DNA of 47,329 bases from Frankia torreyi (GTDB lineage: Bacteria; Actinomycetota; Actinomycetes; Frankiales; Frankiaceae), in contig NZ_JYFN01000039.1 of NCBI RefSeq assembly GCF_000948395.1, positions 20,524-67,852 of the forward strand. The letters run 5' to 3'. Position 1 is the first letter of the stretch. The number at the start of each line of letters is the position of its first letter. Of this stretch, positions 1 to 11,765 are shown piece by piece. The notes under the pieces were generated by a model. The model was given only the letters and a program-made list of their open reading frames with translations. It had not been told where the DNA came from and did no database searches. Both the position numbers and the translations under genes were made by a program.

Positions 1-191
1 GGAGTTCCATAGCGGTGGGTGCGCCCGCGACCGTGACGCTGCTCGACCCGTCACCGTGGCGGGTCGTCGAGGCGGACACGCTCGCCAGCCGCAGCCGCAA
101 CACCCCCTATGCGGGGCGGTCTCTGCCGGGAGCGATCCGCGCCACGTTCCTGCGAGGCCGACCCACCGTGCTCGACGGGAAGGTCGTATGA
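1..191 (+). CDS. pyrC: Dihydroorotase, C-terminal end (partial)
   Basis: Only the last 62 codons are present, read in the frame starting at base 3 and ending in TGA at 189-191. The peptide resembles the C-terminus of bacterial class I dihydroorotase: a beta strand region giving TVTLLDPSPW, then S-R-N-TPY-G, then a terminal strand ending in LDGKVV, as seen where the small beta-domain closes the amidohydrolase fold. The enzyme cyclises carbamoyl-aspartate to dihydroorotate in pyrimidine synthesis. The metal-binding residues lie upstream of the window. The stop overlaps the next start as ATGA, so it is translationally coupled to the downstream gene. Position just before carA-carB supports the call. 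Confidence 0.88.
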   Translation, partial: SSIAVGAPATVTLLDPSPWRVVEADTLASRSRNTPYAGRSLPGAIRATFLRGRPTVLDGKVV

Positions 192-1389
192 CTGTCTCGC
201 TGGCAGCCGCCTCGCCGTTCGCCGCCTCGCCGTTCGCCGCCTCGCCGTTCGCCGACTCCTCCTCCGCCACCGGACCGGTGGTCCTCGCCGCCGGCCGGGG
301 ACCGGACCGCCTGGGCCTGCACCTGCTGCTCGTGGTGGGCCTGCTGCTGCTGTTCGTCGCGGTGGTGGGGGCGATGCTGCGGGCCTGGCGCACCAAGGCC
401 GACCAGCAGGAGGAGGACCTGCCCGAGCTGCCCGACCCGCCGGCCGAGCCCGGCACGGTCTTTGCCGCCCCGCTGCGCGGGATGTACCTCGGCACCGTCG
501 ACGCCGGCCACTGGCTGGAGCGGATCGCCGCGCACGGCCTGGGCGGGCGCACCGGCGGGTACGTCAGCGTCTATGAGACCGGCGTGCGGGTGGACCGCGG
601 CAGCGACGCGTTCTGGATCCCCCGGGACGCCGTGCGCGGCGCCCGGCTGGAGCGGGCCCACGCCGGCAAGGTCTCCGCGCCGGGACGCCTGATCGTGATC
701 GCCTGGTCGTACGGCGGGCACGAGCTGGAGACCGGCTTCCGCGGGGAGGACCGGGCGCGCCAGCCCAAGGTGGTCCGCGCCGTGCACGACCTCATCGGCC
801 CACCGCCGGCCCACCTGGCCTCCGGTGACGTCACCTCGCCGCATGCCGTGCCGCGGATGCGACCCCGGTTGCGCCCGCGGGCCGCGGCCCCGGGACCGGG
901 ACCGGGCGGCCCGCCGCCCCGGCCGGGCTCGGGCCAGCCCACCGAGGAGATGCCGGCGATCCGCACCGGTCCGCGGCTGCGCCGCGGCGAGCGCGGTGCG
1001 GCCCGCGGGGAGCGGCCGGGCGCCGCCGACCGGTCCGACTACCCGCAGCGGCGCCGGGACCCTCGCCATTCTGACCCTCGCCACCCTGACCCCCGCTACC
1101 AGGACGCCGACCAGCCGGATCCCCGCCGCGGCGGGCCACGCCCGGCCGATCCCGGCCGCGGTGACCCGCGCCGGGCGCCCGGTCCCGCCGACGCCCGCCA
1201 CCCGGAGGCCCGCCACCCAGACCCCGGCTGGCCAGCCTCCCGCCAGCCCGACCCTCGCCCTTCTGACCCCCACCCGGCGGACCCGCGCTACGGCGACCGG
1301 GGCCGCCCCGAGCAGTCCGACCCCGGCCGGTCACCGGTCGACCCGTTGACCTCACCACTGGGTGAGGTGCGCAGGCTGAAGGAGGATCG

Positions 1390-1393
<4 letters not shown>
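188..1393 (+). CDS. Membrane-anchored PH-like domain protein of the pyrimidine operon
   Basis: 401 aa. The ATG at 188 is chosen because it overlaps the pyrC stop (ATGA). Residues 1-42 are Ala/Ser/Pro-rich with three copies of a five-residue ASPFA repeat. One hydrophobic segment (about 43-65) should be a transmembrane helix, followed by an acidic juxtamembrane stretch (QQEEDLPELPD). Residues about 90-205 form a compact beta-rich domain (MYLGTV, GYVSVYETGV, FWIPRDAV, LIVIAWSYGG) like the PH-like 'export/transporter' proteins found between pyrC and carA in other actinobacteria. The rest (about 215-401) is Pro/Arg/Asp-rich, with DPRHPDPRY-like repeats, and is surely disordered. Biochemical role is unknown. 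The gene ends in a GTGA overlap with carA, so it belongs to the same operon. Confidence 0.75.
206..250 (+). repeat. 15-nt in-frame tandem repeat (x3)
   Basis: Three exact copies of gccgcctcgccgttc run head to tail at 206-220, 221-235 and 236-250. They encode AASPF units in the N-terminus of the PH-like membrane protein. Confidence 0.95.
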
Positions 1394-6424
<5,031 letters not shown>

Positions 6425-6428
<4 letters not shown>

Positions 6429-7243
6429 GTGCCGTGTCCCGCTTCACCCCGCGCTCCGGTCGGGCGCCGCTGGCCGTCGCGCTCGACGCCCCGGACGGCG
6501 CGACCGCGCTGCGGTGGGCCGCGGCGGTCGCGCCGCACGCCGCCGTGCTCAAGATCGGGATGGAGCTGTTCTACCGGGAGGGGCCGGCGATCGTGACGGC
6601 CCTGCGCACGGCCGGCCTGCTCGCCGAGCCCGCTGGGGGAGCCGAGCCCGCTGGGCTCGTTGAGGCCGGCACGGCGCCCGAAAGGGCGACCGGTGGTCCG
6701 CCCGAGCTGTTCCTTGATCTCAAGCTGCACGATATTCCGGCAACGGTCGCCGGTGGAATGCGGTCGGTCGCCACGTTGCAGCCTCGATTCGTCACCGTGC
6801 ATGCGGCCGGGGGAGCGGCGATGATACGTGCGGCCATCGCCGCGGCCCCCACGGTCGAGGTGGCCGTTGTGACCGTCCTCACCTCGCTCGATGCGGCCGC
6901 GCTGACCTCCGTCGGGCTCGCCGGACCGCCGGATGATGCCGTCCGCCGCCTCGCCGTGCTCGCCGTCGAGGCGGGGGCGCGCACCCTTGTGTGCAGCCCA
7001 CGGGAGGTCCGAATGGTCCGTTCGGAGCTCGGTGACAACGTGACTCTCATCACGCCCGGCGTGCGTCCGGAGGGGTCCGAGGTGGCCGACCAGGCGCGAA
7101 TCGCGACTCCGCGGGAGGCACTGGAGGCGGGTGCGGACCTGGTCGTAGTGGGCCGTCCCATCACCCGAGCCACCGATCTGGGCATAGCGGCGAAGGTGGT
7201 CGCAGATAGTATTTTCGCAGGTCAGACGCCTGCGTCTCGCTGA
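6425..7243 (+). CDS. pyrF: Orotidine 5'-phosphate decarboxylase (type 2)
   Basis: 272 aa; GTG start in GTGA overlap with carB. It decarboxylates OMP to UMP, the last step of pyrimidine synthesis. The N-terminus [11 protein letters not shown] begins the TIM barrel. The catalytic segment [10 protein letters not shown] (about residues 96-105) carries the Asp-Lys-Asp active-site pattern, and the C-terminal phosphate-binding strand reads [10 protein letters not shown]. Length fits the longer actinobacterial type-2 family. An Ala/Glu/Pro-rich insertion with a duplicated EPAGG/EPAGL unit (about residues 70-90) interrupts the region before the active-site strand. pyrD, which neighbours pyrF in some actinobacteria, is absent. 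Confidence 0.95.
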
Positions 7244-7313
7244 CGGCCGTGGTCAGGGCGGGGTGTGTTCGTCCTGGTGCGGTACGAAGCGGTACGGTGG
7301 GGCCGTCGTAGAC

Positions 7314-7348
7314 CGAAAGGGTGCGGCACGAGCGGGCCACCCCTTTCG
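7314..7348 (+). terminator. Probable terminator hairpin downstream of pyrF
   Basis: The left arm CGAAAGGGTG (7314-7323) pairs with CACCCCTTTCG (7338-7348), with one bulged C and a 14-nt loop. It lies about 70 nt after the pyrF stop and closes the pyrimidine operon. There is no long U-tract, as is usual in high-GC actinobacteria. Confidence 0.5.
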
Positions 7349-7369
7349 TCCCGTCAAAGCCTTCTCTTG

Positions 7370-7388
7370 TGCGGACAATATGTCCGCA
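7370..7388. promoter_or_regulatory. Perfect inverted repeat upstream of mihF (candidate operator)
   Basis: TGCGGACA-ATA-TGTCCGCA is an exact 8-bp inverted repeat with a 3-bp spacer, unusually AT-rich at its centre for this genome. It lies 87 bp before the mihF start, in the only sizeable gap after the pyrimidine operon. The symmetry suggests a dimeric DNA-binding protein; its identity cannot be told from sequence. Confidence 0.45.
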
Positions 7389-7474
7389 TCAGAGTGTTGT
7401 GGCCAAGGCTGGACCGAGGAGCCACTTCCTCGCTAGTTTGCGCGGCGCGATCACCGAATTGAGGAGGCGTACCC

Positions 7475-7792
7475 GTGCCCCTGCCGCCCCTAACGCCCGA
7501 GCAGAGGGCCGCCGCCCTCGAGAAAGCCGCGCTGGCTCGTAAGCAGCGCGCGGAACTCAAGGAGCGGTTGAAGAAGGCGGAGACCACTCTGGCCGCCGTC
7601 TTGGAACAGGCCGAGGCCGATGAGGTCGTCGGCAAGATGAAGGTTTCGGCTGTTCTGGAGTCGCTTCCCGGAGTTGGGCGCGTGCGCGCCCAGAAGATCC
7701 GAGAACGGCTCGGGATCAGTCCGACCCGCCGGCTGAGAGGGCTCGGCGCGAAGCAGCGCGCCGCGCTCCTCGAGGAGTTCGGAACGGCCTGA
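7475..7792 (+). CDS. mihF: Actinobacterial integration host factor (mIHF)
   Basis: 105 aa, GTG start preceded by a strong ribosome-binding site (gaggagg, 7 nt upstream). It is a nucleoid-associated DNA-bending protein specific to actinobacteria and unrelated to proteobacterial IHF. The N-terminal half is a charged amphipathic helix (EKAALARKQRAELKERLKKAE). The C-terminal half contains the helix-two-turns-helix DNA-binding module, including LESLPGVGRVRAQKIRERLGI and RLRGLGAKQRAALLEEF. It has the conserved location immediately before gmk. In related bacteria it is abundant and essential, affecting supercoiling and development. Confidence 0.95.
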   Translation: MPLPPLTPEQRAAALEKAALARKQRAELKERLKKAETTLAAVLEQAEADEVVGKMKVSAVLESLPGVGRVRAQKIRERLGISPTRRLRGLGAKQRAALLEEFGTA

Positions 7793-7798
7793 TCCGGC

Positions 7799-7817
7799 GG
7801 AGTGGGAAATCCACTCC
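7799..7817 (+). terminator. Hairpin after mihF
   Basis: GGAGTGG (7799-7805), loop GAAAT, CCACTCC (7811-7817): a perfect 7-bp stem a few bases after the mihF stop. It has no U-tract and may be a terminator or a 3'-end stabiliser. Confidence 0.4.
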
Positions 7818-7858
7818 GGCAACCGGAGTAGGGCCTTGGCGGGACGCGGCGTCGCCGG

Positions 7859-7876
7859 GTGAGTGGTCTCACTCAC
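7859..7876. promoter_or_regulatory. Perfect inverted repeat in the mihF-gmk gap
   Basis: GTGAGTG-GTCT-CACTCAC is an exact 7-bp inverted repeat. The 245-bp gap 7793-8037 also holds a second small hairpin, ATGGGA (7955-7960) with TCCCAT (7967-7972). Either could be an operator or leader structure for gmk; no factor can be assigned. Confidence 0.35.
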
Positions 7877-8024
7877 GTTCTTCCGGCGAAGCCGCGGTAC
7901 CTTCCGAGCGGATCGGGGGTCGGAATTCTTTACCGGCCCTCGATCCGAAAGTCCATGGGAAACAAGTCCCATCCTGGGCATCCACGGCCGGATGACCGCT
8001 GTGCGGCAGCCGTCCCGGAGGCCC

Positions 8025-8030
8025 TAGGGT
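8025..8030 (+). promoter_or_regulatory. Candidate -10 box for leaderless gmk
   Basis: TAGGGT ends exactly 7 nt before the GTG start of gmk, and no Shine-Dalgarno sequence is visible. This TAnnnT-N7-start arrangement is typical of leaderless actinobacterial transcripts. No convincing -35 box is seen. Confidence 0.4.
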
Positions 8031-8037
8031 TGGGGCC

Positions 8038-8583
8038 GTGGGTCTCACAGTGCTGTCCGGGCCGTCCGGCGTCGGGAAGGGAACGGTCGTTGCGGCCGTC
8101 CGCGAGCGTCATCCCGAGGTCTGGGTCTCGGTCAGTGCCACCACCCGGGCTCCCCGGCCCGGGGAGACCGACGGTGTCGAGTACCACTTCGTCGACGCCG
8201 AGGAGTTCGCCCAGATGGTCAAGGCCGGCGAGTTCGTCGAGCATGCGATGTTCGCCGGGCACGCCTACGGCACTCCGCGGGGTCCCCTGCAGGAACGGCT
8301 CGCCGCCGGCGTCCCGTGCCTGTTGGAGATCGAACTGCTCGGGGCCCGCCAGGTGCGTTCGGCGATGCCCGACGCCCGGTTCGTCTTCCTCGCGCCACCC
8401 ACGTTCGAGGAGCTGGTCCGGCGGCTGACCGGCCGGGGGACCGAGTCACCCGAGGTCATCGCCCGCCGGTTGGACCGGGCTCGCATCGAGCTCGCGGCCG
8501 AGACGGAGTTCGACCACGTGGTCGTCAACGACGATGTGCGGGCTGCGGCCGCCCGATTGGTAGCATTGATGATCGGCTCCTAG
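8038..8583 (+). CDS. gmk: Guanylate kinase
   Basis: 181 aa. It phosphorylates GMP to GDP with ATP. The P-loop [11 protein letters not shown] is at residues about 7-17, followed by the GMP-binding region ([20 protein letters not shown], then the [15 protein letters not shown] segment) and the lid region with [10 protein letters not shown]. Length is slightly shorter than the usual 190-210 aa, mainly from a short N-terminus, which fits a start right at a leaderless transcription start. It sits between mihF and rpoZ, the standard actinobacterial order. Confidence 0.96.
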   Translation: MGLTVLSGPSGVGKGTVVAAVRERHPEVWVSVSATTRAPRPGETDGVEYHFVDAEEFAQMVKAGEFVEHAMFAGHAYGTPRGPLQERLAAGVPCLLEIELLGARQVRSAMPDARFVFLAPPTFEELVRRLTGRGTESPEVIARRLDRARIELAAETEFDHVVVNDDVRAAAARLVALMIGS

Positions 8584-8735
8584 GTGCGGGTCCGCTCGTA
8601 CCGCGCCGCGAAGCCGCACTTCACGCGCCTGAGTCCGGGCGCAGGCGGCTTGGCGGCCTGTGCACGCGGCCCTGTGCGCGGGAGCACGGTCCGGACGGCG
8701 GCCGCCGCCCCGGACGTTCACCCCGGAAGGACATC

Positions 8736-9020
8736 GTGGCCGGAACCGTAGCCCACCCCGAAGGCATCACCAACCCGCCGATCGACGAGCTGCTCGAGGC
8801 CACCGACTCGAAGTACAGCCTGGTCATCTACGCGGCCAAGCGGGCTCGCCAGATCAACGCCTACTACTCGCAGCTCGGCGAGGGCCTGCTGGAGTACGTC
8901 GGGCCGCTGGTCGAGACGACCAACGCCCAGGAGAAGCCGCTGTCGATCGCGCTGCGCGAGATCAACGCCGGCCTGCTCACCCACGAGACCGTCTCCGACA
9001 GCCTCCCGCCGGTCGCCTGA
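8736..9020 (+). CDS. rpoZ: RNA polymerase omega subunit
   Basis: 94 aa; GTG start with ggaagg 6 nt upstream. The small omega subunit helps assemble and stabilise the beta' subunit of RNA polymerase. The core motif [18 protein letters not shown] and the following helix match the family, as does the actinobacterial C-terminal stretch with [15 protein letters not shown]. It follows gmk, as in most bacteria, and is 7 nt upstream of coaBC, so is likely cotranscribed with it. The 152-nt gap before it shows no other gene. Confidence 0.96.
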   Translation: MAGTVAHPEGITNPPIDELLEATDSKYSLVIYAAKRARQINAYYSQLGEGLLEYVGPLVETTNAQEKPLSIALREINAGLLTHETVSDSLPPVA

Positions 9021-9027
9021 CCCGGCC

Positions 9028-10335
9028 GTGACCGACGAGCCCATCGGCGCCGCGGGCGCCTCGGCCCGGCGGCCCCGGGTCGTGCTCGGCGTGGCCGGGG
9101 GCATCGCCGCCTACAAGGCGGTCGAGGTGCTGCGCCGGTTCACCGAGTCCGGGCACGAGGTGCGGGTCGTGCCCACGCCGTCCGCGCTGCGGTTCGTCGG
9201 GGAGACGACCTGGGCGGCGCTGTCCGGCAACCCGGTCACGACCGATGTCTGGAGCGACGCCGACGAGGTCGCCCATGTCCGCATCGGGCGGGAGGCCGAC
9301 CTCGTCCTCGTCGTCCCCGCGACCGCGGACCTGATGGCCCGCGCGGCCGCCGGGCGGGCGGACGACCTGCTCACCGGCACCCTGCTCACGGCCACCTGCC
9401 CCGTGGTCTTCGCGCCGGCGATGCACACCGAGATGTGGCAGCATCCGGCCACCCGGGCGAACGTGGCCACTCTGCGGGCCCGGGGCGCGGTGGTGCTGGA
9501 TCCGGCCGTCGGCCGGCTGACCGGGGCGGATTCGGGGCCGGGCCGGCTACCGGAGCCGGCGGAGATCGCCGCGCTCGGCATGGCGGTGCTCGCCCGCGGG
9601 GCCGACGGCGTCCGTCCGGACCTCGCCGGCCGGCACGTGCTGGTCACCGCCGGAGGTACCCGGGAGTACCTCGATCCGGTCCGCTTCCTCGGCAACGCCT
9701 CCAGCGGGCGCCAGGGCTACGCGGTGGCGCGGGCGGCACTCGCCCGCGGGGCCGCGGTGACGGTGGTCGCGGCCAACGTCGCCCTGCCCGCGGTGGCCGG
9801 GGCGCGCACGATCGCGGTCACCTCCGCGGCCGAGTTGCGGGAGCGGGTGCACGAGGTGGCGCCGTCCGTGGATGTCGTCGTGATGGCGGCCGCGGTCGCC
9901 GATTTCCGGCCACAGGCGACACAGGCGTACAAGATTAAGAAAGAATCCGCGGCGCCCGACTCCATTGCCCTGGTGCGAAACCCTGACGTGTTGTCCGAGT
10001 TGGTGGCGAACCGCCGCCCCGGGCAGGTCCTGGTCGGTTTCGCCGCCGAGACGGGCGGTCCCGACGGGGGAGTTCTCGACCACGCCCGGGCGAAACTCGC
10101 CCGCAAGCCCGTCGACCTCCTCGTCGTCAACCAGGTCGGCGCCGGGCTCGGGTTCGAGGTGGCGGACAACGCCGCCGTGGTCCTGGCCGCCGACGGCCGC
10201 GAGACGACCATCGAACGCGCAAGCAAGGATCTGGTCGCGCACCGGATCCTCGATCTCGTGGTGGAGTTCCCGATCGGTCACGGGGACGGAACGTCCAGCG
10301 AGGCAGTGCGGGTACCCGTGCGGACGCCTCGGTAA
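9028..10335 (+). CDS. coaBC: Bifunctional phosphopantothenoylcysteine decarboxylase / phosphopantothenate-cysteine ligase
   Basis: 435 aa. It carries out two consecutive steps of coenzyme A synthesis. The N-terminal FMN-dependent CoaC domain shows [13 protein letters not shown], the HVRIGREAD segment with the catalytic His, [12 protein letters not shown] and the PAMHTEMW active-site loop (His where many proteobacteria have Asn, as I recall also for mycobacteria). The C-terminal CTP-dependent CoaB domain begins at [18 protein letters not shown], with AAVADFRP and the YKIKK lysine motif. GTG start 7 nt after rpoZ. Within the block 9890-10060 the sequence is a little less GC-rich than its neighbours, without sign of disruption. 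Confidence 0.96.
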   Translation: MTDEPIGAAGASARRPRVVLGVAGGIAAYKAVEVLRRFTESGHEVRVVPTPSALRFVGETTWAALSGNPVTTDVWSDADEVAHVRIGREADLVLVVPATADLMARAAAGRADDLLTGTLLTATCPVVFAPAMHTEMWQHPATRANVATLRARGAVVLDPAVGRLTGADSGPGRLPEPAEIAALGMAVLARGADGVRPDLAGRHVLVTAGGTREYLDPVRFLGNASSGRQGYAVARAALARGAAVTVVAANVALPAVAGARTIAVTSAAELRERVHEVAPSVDVVVMAAAVADFRPQATQAYKIKKESAAPDSIALVRNPDVLSELVANRRPGQVLVGFAAETGGPDGGVLDHARAKLARKPVDLLVVNQVGAGLGFEVADNAAVVLAADGRETTIERASKDLVAHRILDLVVEFPIGHGDGTSSEAVRVPVRTPR

Positions 10336-10376
10336 GCTTCGTCGGAATCAACCGGATCTCCCAGGGGGTTAGACCA

Positions 10377-11573
10377 GTGGCGACGCGCCTGTTCACGTCC
10401 GAGTCCGTCACCGAGGGACATCCGGACAAGATCGCTGACCAGATCAGCGACTCGATCCTCGATGCCATGATCAAGGACGACCCGAAGAGCCGGGTCGCGG
10501 TGGAGACGCTCATCACGACGGGCCAGGTCCACGTCGCGGGTGAGGTCACCACCAAGACCTACGTCGACATCGCCGCGGTCGTCCGGGAGCGCATCCTGGA
10601 GATCGGCTACGACTCGTCCAAGAAGGGATTCGACGGCGCCTCCTGCGGGGTCAGCGTTTCCATCGGCGCGCAGTCCGCGGACATCGCCCAGGGCGTCGAC
10701 ACCGCTCACGAGACCCGCGTCGAGGGTTCCAGCGAGGACGAGCTCGACCGTCAGGGCGCCGGCGACCAGGGTCTGATGTTCGGGTTCGCCTGCGACCAGA
10801 CCCCCGAGCTCATGCCGCTGCCGATCGCACTGGCGCACCGCCTCGCCCGGCGGCTGTCCGCGGTCCGCAAGGACGGCCAGGTCGGCTACCTGCGCCCGGA
10901 CGGCAAGACCCAGGTCACCATCGAGTACGCCGACGGCAAGCCCGTCCGCCTCGACACGGTCGTCGTGTCCACCCAGCACGCCGCCGACATCGACCTCGAC
11001 ACGCTGCTCGCACCCGACATCGCCGAGTACGTCGTCGAGCCGGAGCTGGCGCTGCTCGAGATCTCCACCGAGGGCCGCCGCCTGCTGGTCAACCCGACCG
11101 GCCGCTTCGAGATCGGCGGCCCGATGGGCGACGCCGGCCTGACCGGTCGCAAGATCATCGTCGACACCTACGGCGGCTACGCCCGTCACGGTGGCGGCGC
11201 CTTCTCCGGCAAGGACCCGTCCAAGGTCGACCGCTCGGCCGCCTACGCCATGCGCTGGGTCGCCAAGAACGTCGTCGCCGCCGGCCTCGCCAGCGCCTGC
11301 GAGGTGCAGGTCGCCTACGCCATCGGCAAGGCGCACCCGGTCGGCCTGTTCGTCGAGACCTTCGGCACCGGCACGGTCCCCGAGGAGCAGATCCAGGACG
11401 CCGTGACCCAGGTCTTCGATCTGCGCCCGGCCGCGATCATCCGCGACCTGGACCTGCTGCGCCCGGTCTACGCCCAGACCGCCGCCTACGGGCACTTCGG
11501 CCGCCCCGAGCTCGACTTCACCTGGGAGTCCACCTCGCGCGCCGAGGCGCTCCAGCGCGCCGTCAAGGGCTGA
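10377..11573 (+). CDS. metK: S-adenosylmethionine synthetase
   Basis: 398 aa, GTG start with agggggt upstream (about 10357-10370). It makes AdoMet from methionine and ATP. Family signatures are present in order: [13 protein letters not shown] near the N-terminus, [13 protein letters not shown] in the central region, and [16 protein letters not shown] in the C-terminal third. Length is standard. Codon use is strongly biased to C/G-ending codons, consistent with high expression. No SAM riboswitch was recognised in the 41-nt gap before it. A strong terminator follows. Confidence 0.98.
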   Translation: MATRLFTSESVTEGHPDKIADQISDSILDAMIKDDPKSRVAVETLITTGQVHVAGEVTTKTYVDIAAVVRERILEIGYDSSKKGFDGASCGVSVSIGAQSADIAQGVDTAHETRVEGSSEDELDRQGAGDQGLMFGFACDQTPELMPLPIALAHRLARRLSAVRKDGQVGYLRPDGKTQVTIEYADGKPVRLDTVVVSTQHAADIDLDTLLAPDIAEYVVEPELALLEISTEGRRLLVNPTGRFEIGGPMGDAGLTGRKIIVDTYGGYARHGGGAFSGKDPSKVDRSAAYAMRWVAKNVVAAGLASACEVQVAYAIGKAHPVGLFVETFGTGTVPEEQIQDAVTQVFDLRPAAIIRDLDLLRPVYAQTAAYGHFGRPELDFTWESTSRAEALQRAVKG

Positions 11574-11595
11574 CGCCCCGACCGCACGCTCCTGG

Positions 11596-11641
11596 GAAGC
11601 CGGGTCGGTCCGCATCGCCGAACCGACCCGGCTTCGCCTTT
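11596..11641 (+). terminator. Strong intrinsic-type terminator after metK
   Basis: GAAGCCGGGTCGGT (11596-11609) pairs perfectly over 14 bp with ACCGACCCGGCTTC (11622-11635), with a 12-nt loop, followed by a short T-containing run (gccttt). It is 22 nt after the metK stop and separates the mihF-metK block from priA. Confidence 0.85.
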
Positions 11642-11752
11642 CCCCGCCGTCCTGCCGTTCGCCGTGGCCGTGGGCCGATCGCGGTGGGTTGATCGCTGCG
11701 GGGGGCTGACCCGGGCTGACCGCGGCCGGCCGGTCCTGTCGGAGGTGCCTGG

Positions 11753-11758
11753 TACTAA
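11753..11758 (+). promoter_or_regulatory. Candidate -10 box for leaderless priA
   Basis: TACTAA ends exactly 7 nt before the priA ATG in an otherwise GC-rich leader without a ribosome-binding site. The final base departs from TAnnnT, so support is modest. Confidence 0.35.
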
Positions 11759-11765
11759 TGCCCTC

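Noticed and set aside
1060-1330. CRISPR-like short repeats near the start
   Set aside because: They are degenerate DPRHP-type codon repeats in a disordered tail; no fixed repeat/spacer pattern exists here or elsewhere in the window.
7265-7462. 65-aa open frame in the pyrF-mihF gap
   Set aside because: Crosses a terminator hairpin and a palindrome, has no ribosome-binding site and no recognisable sequence.
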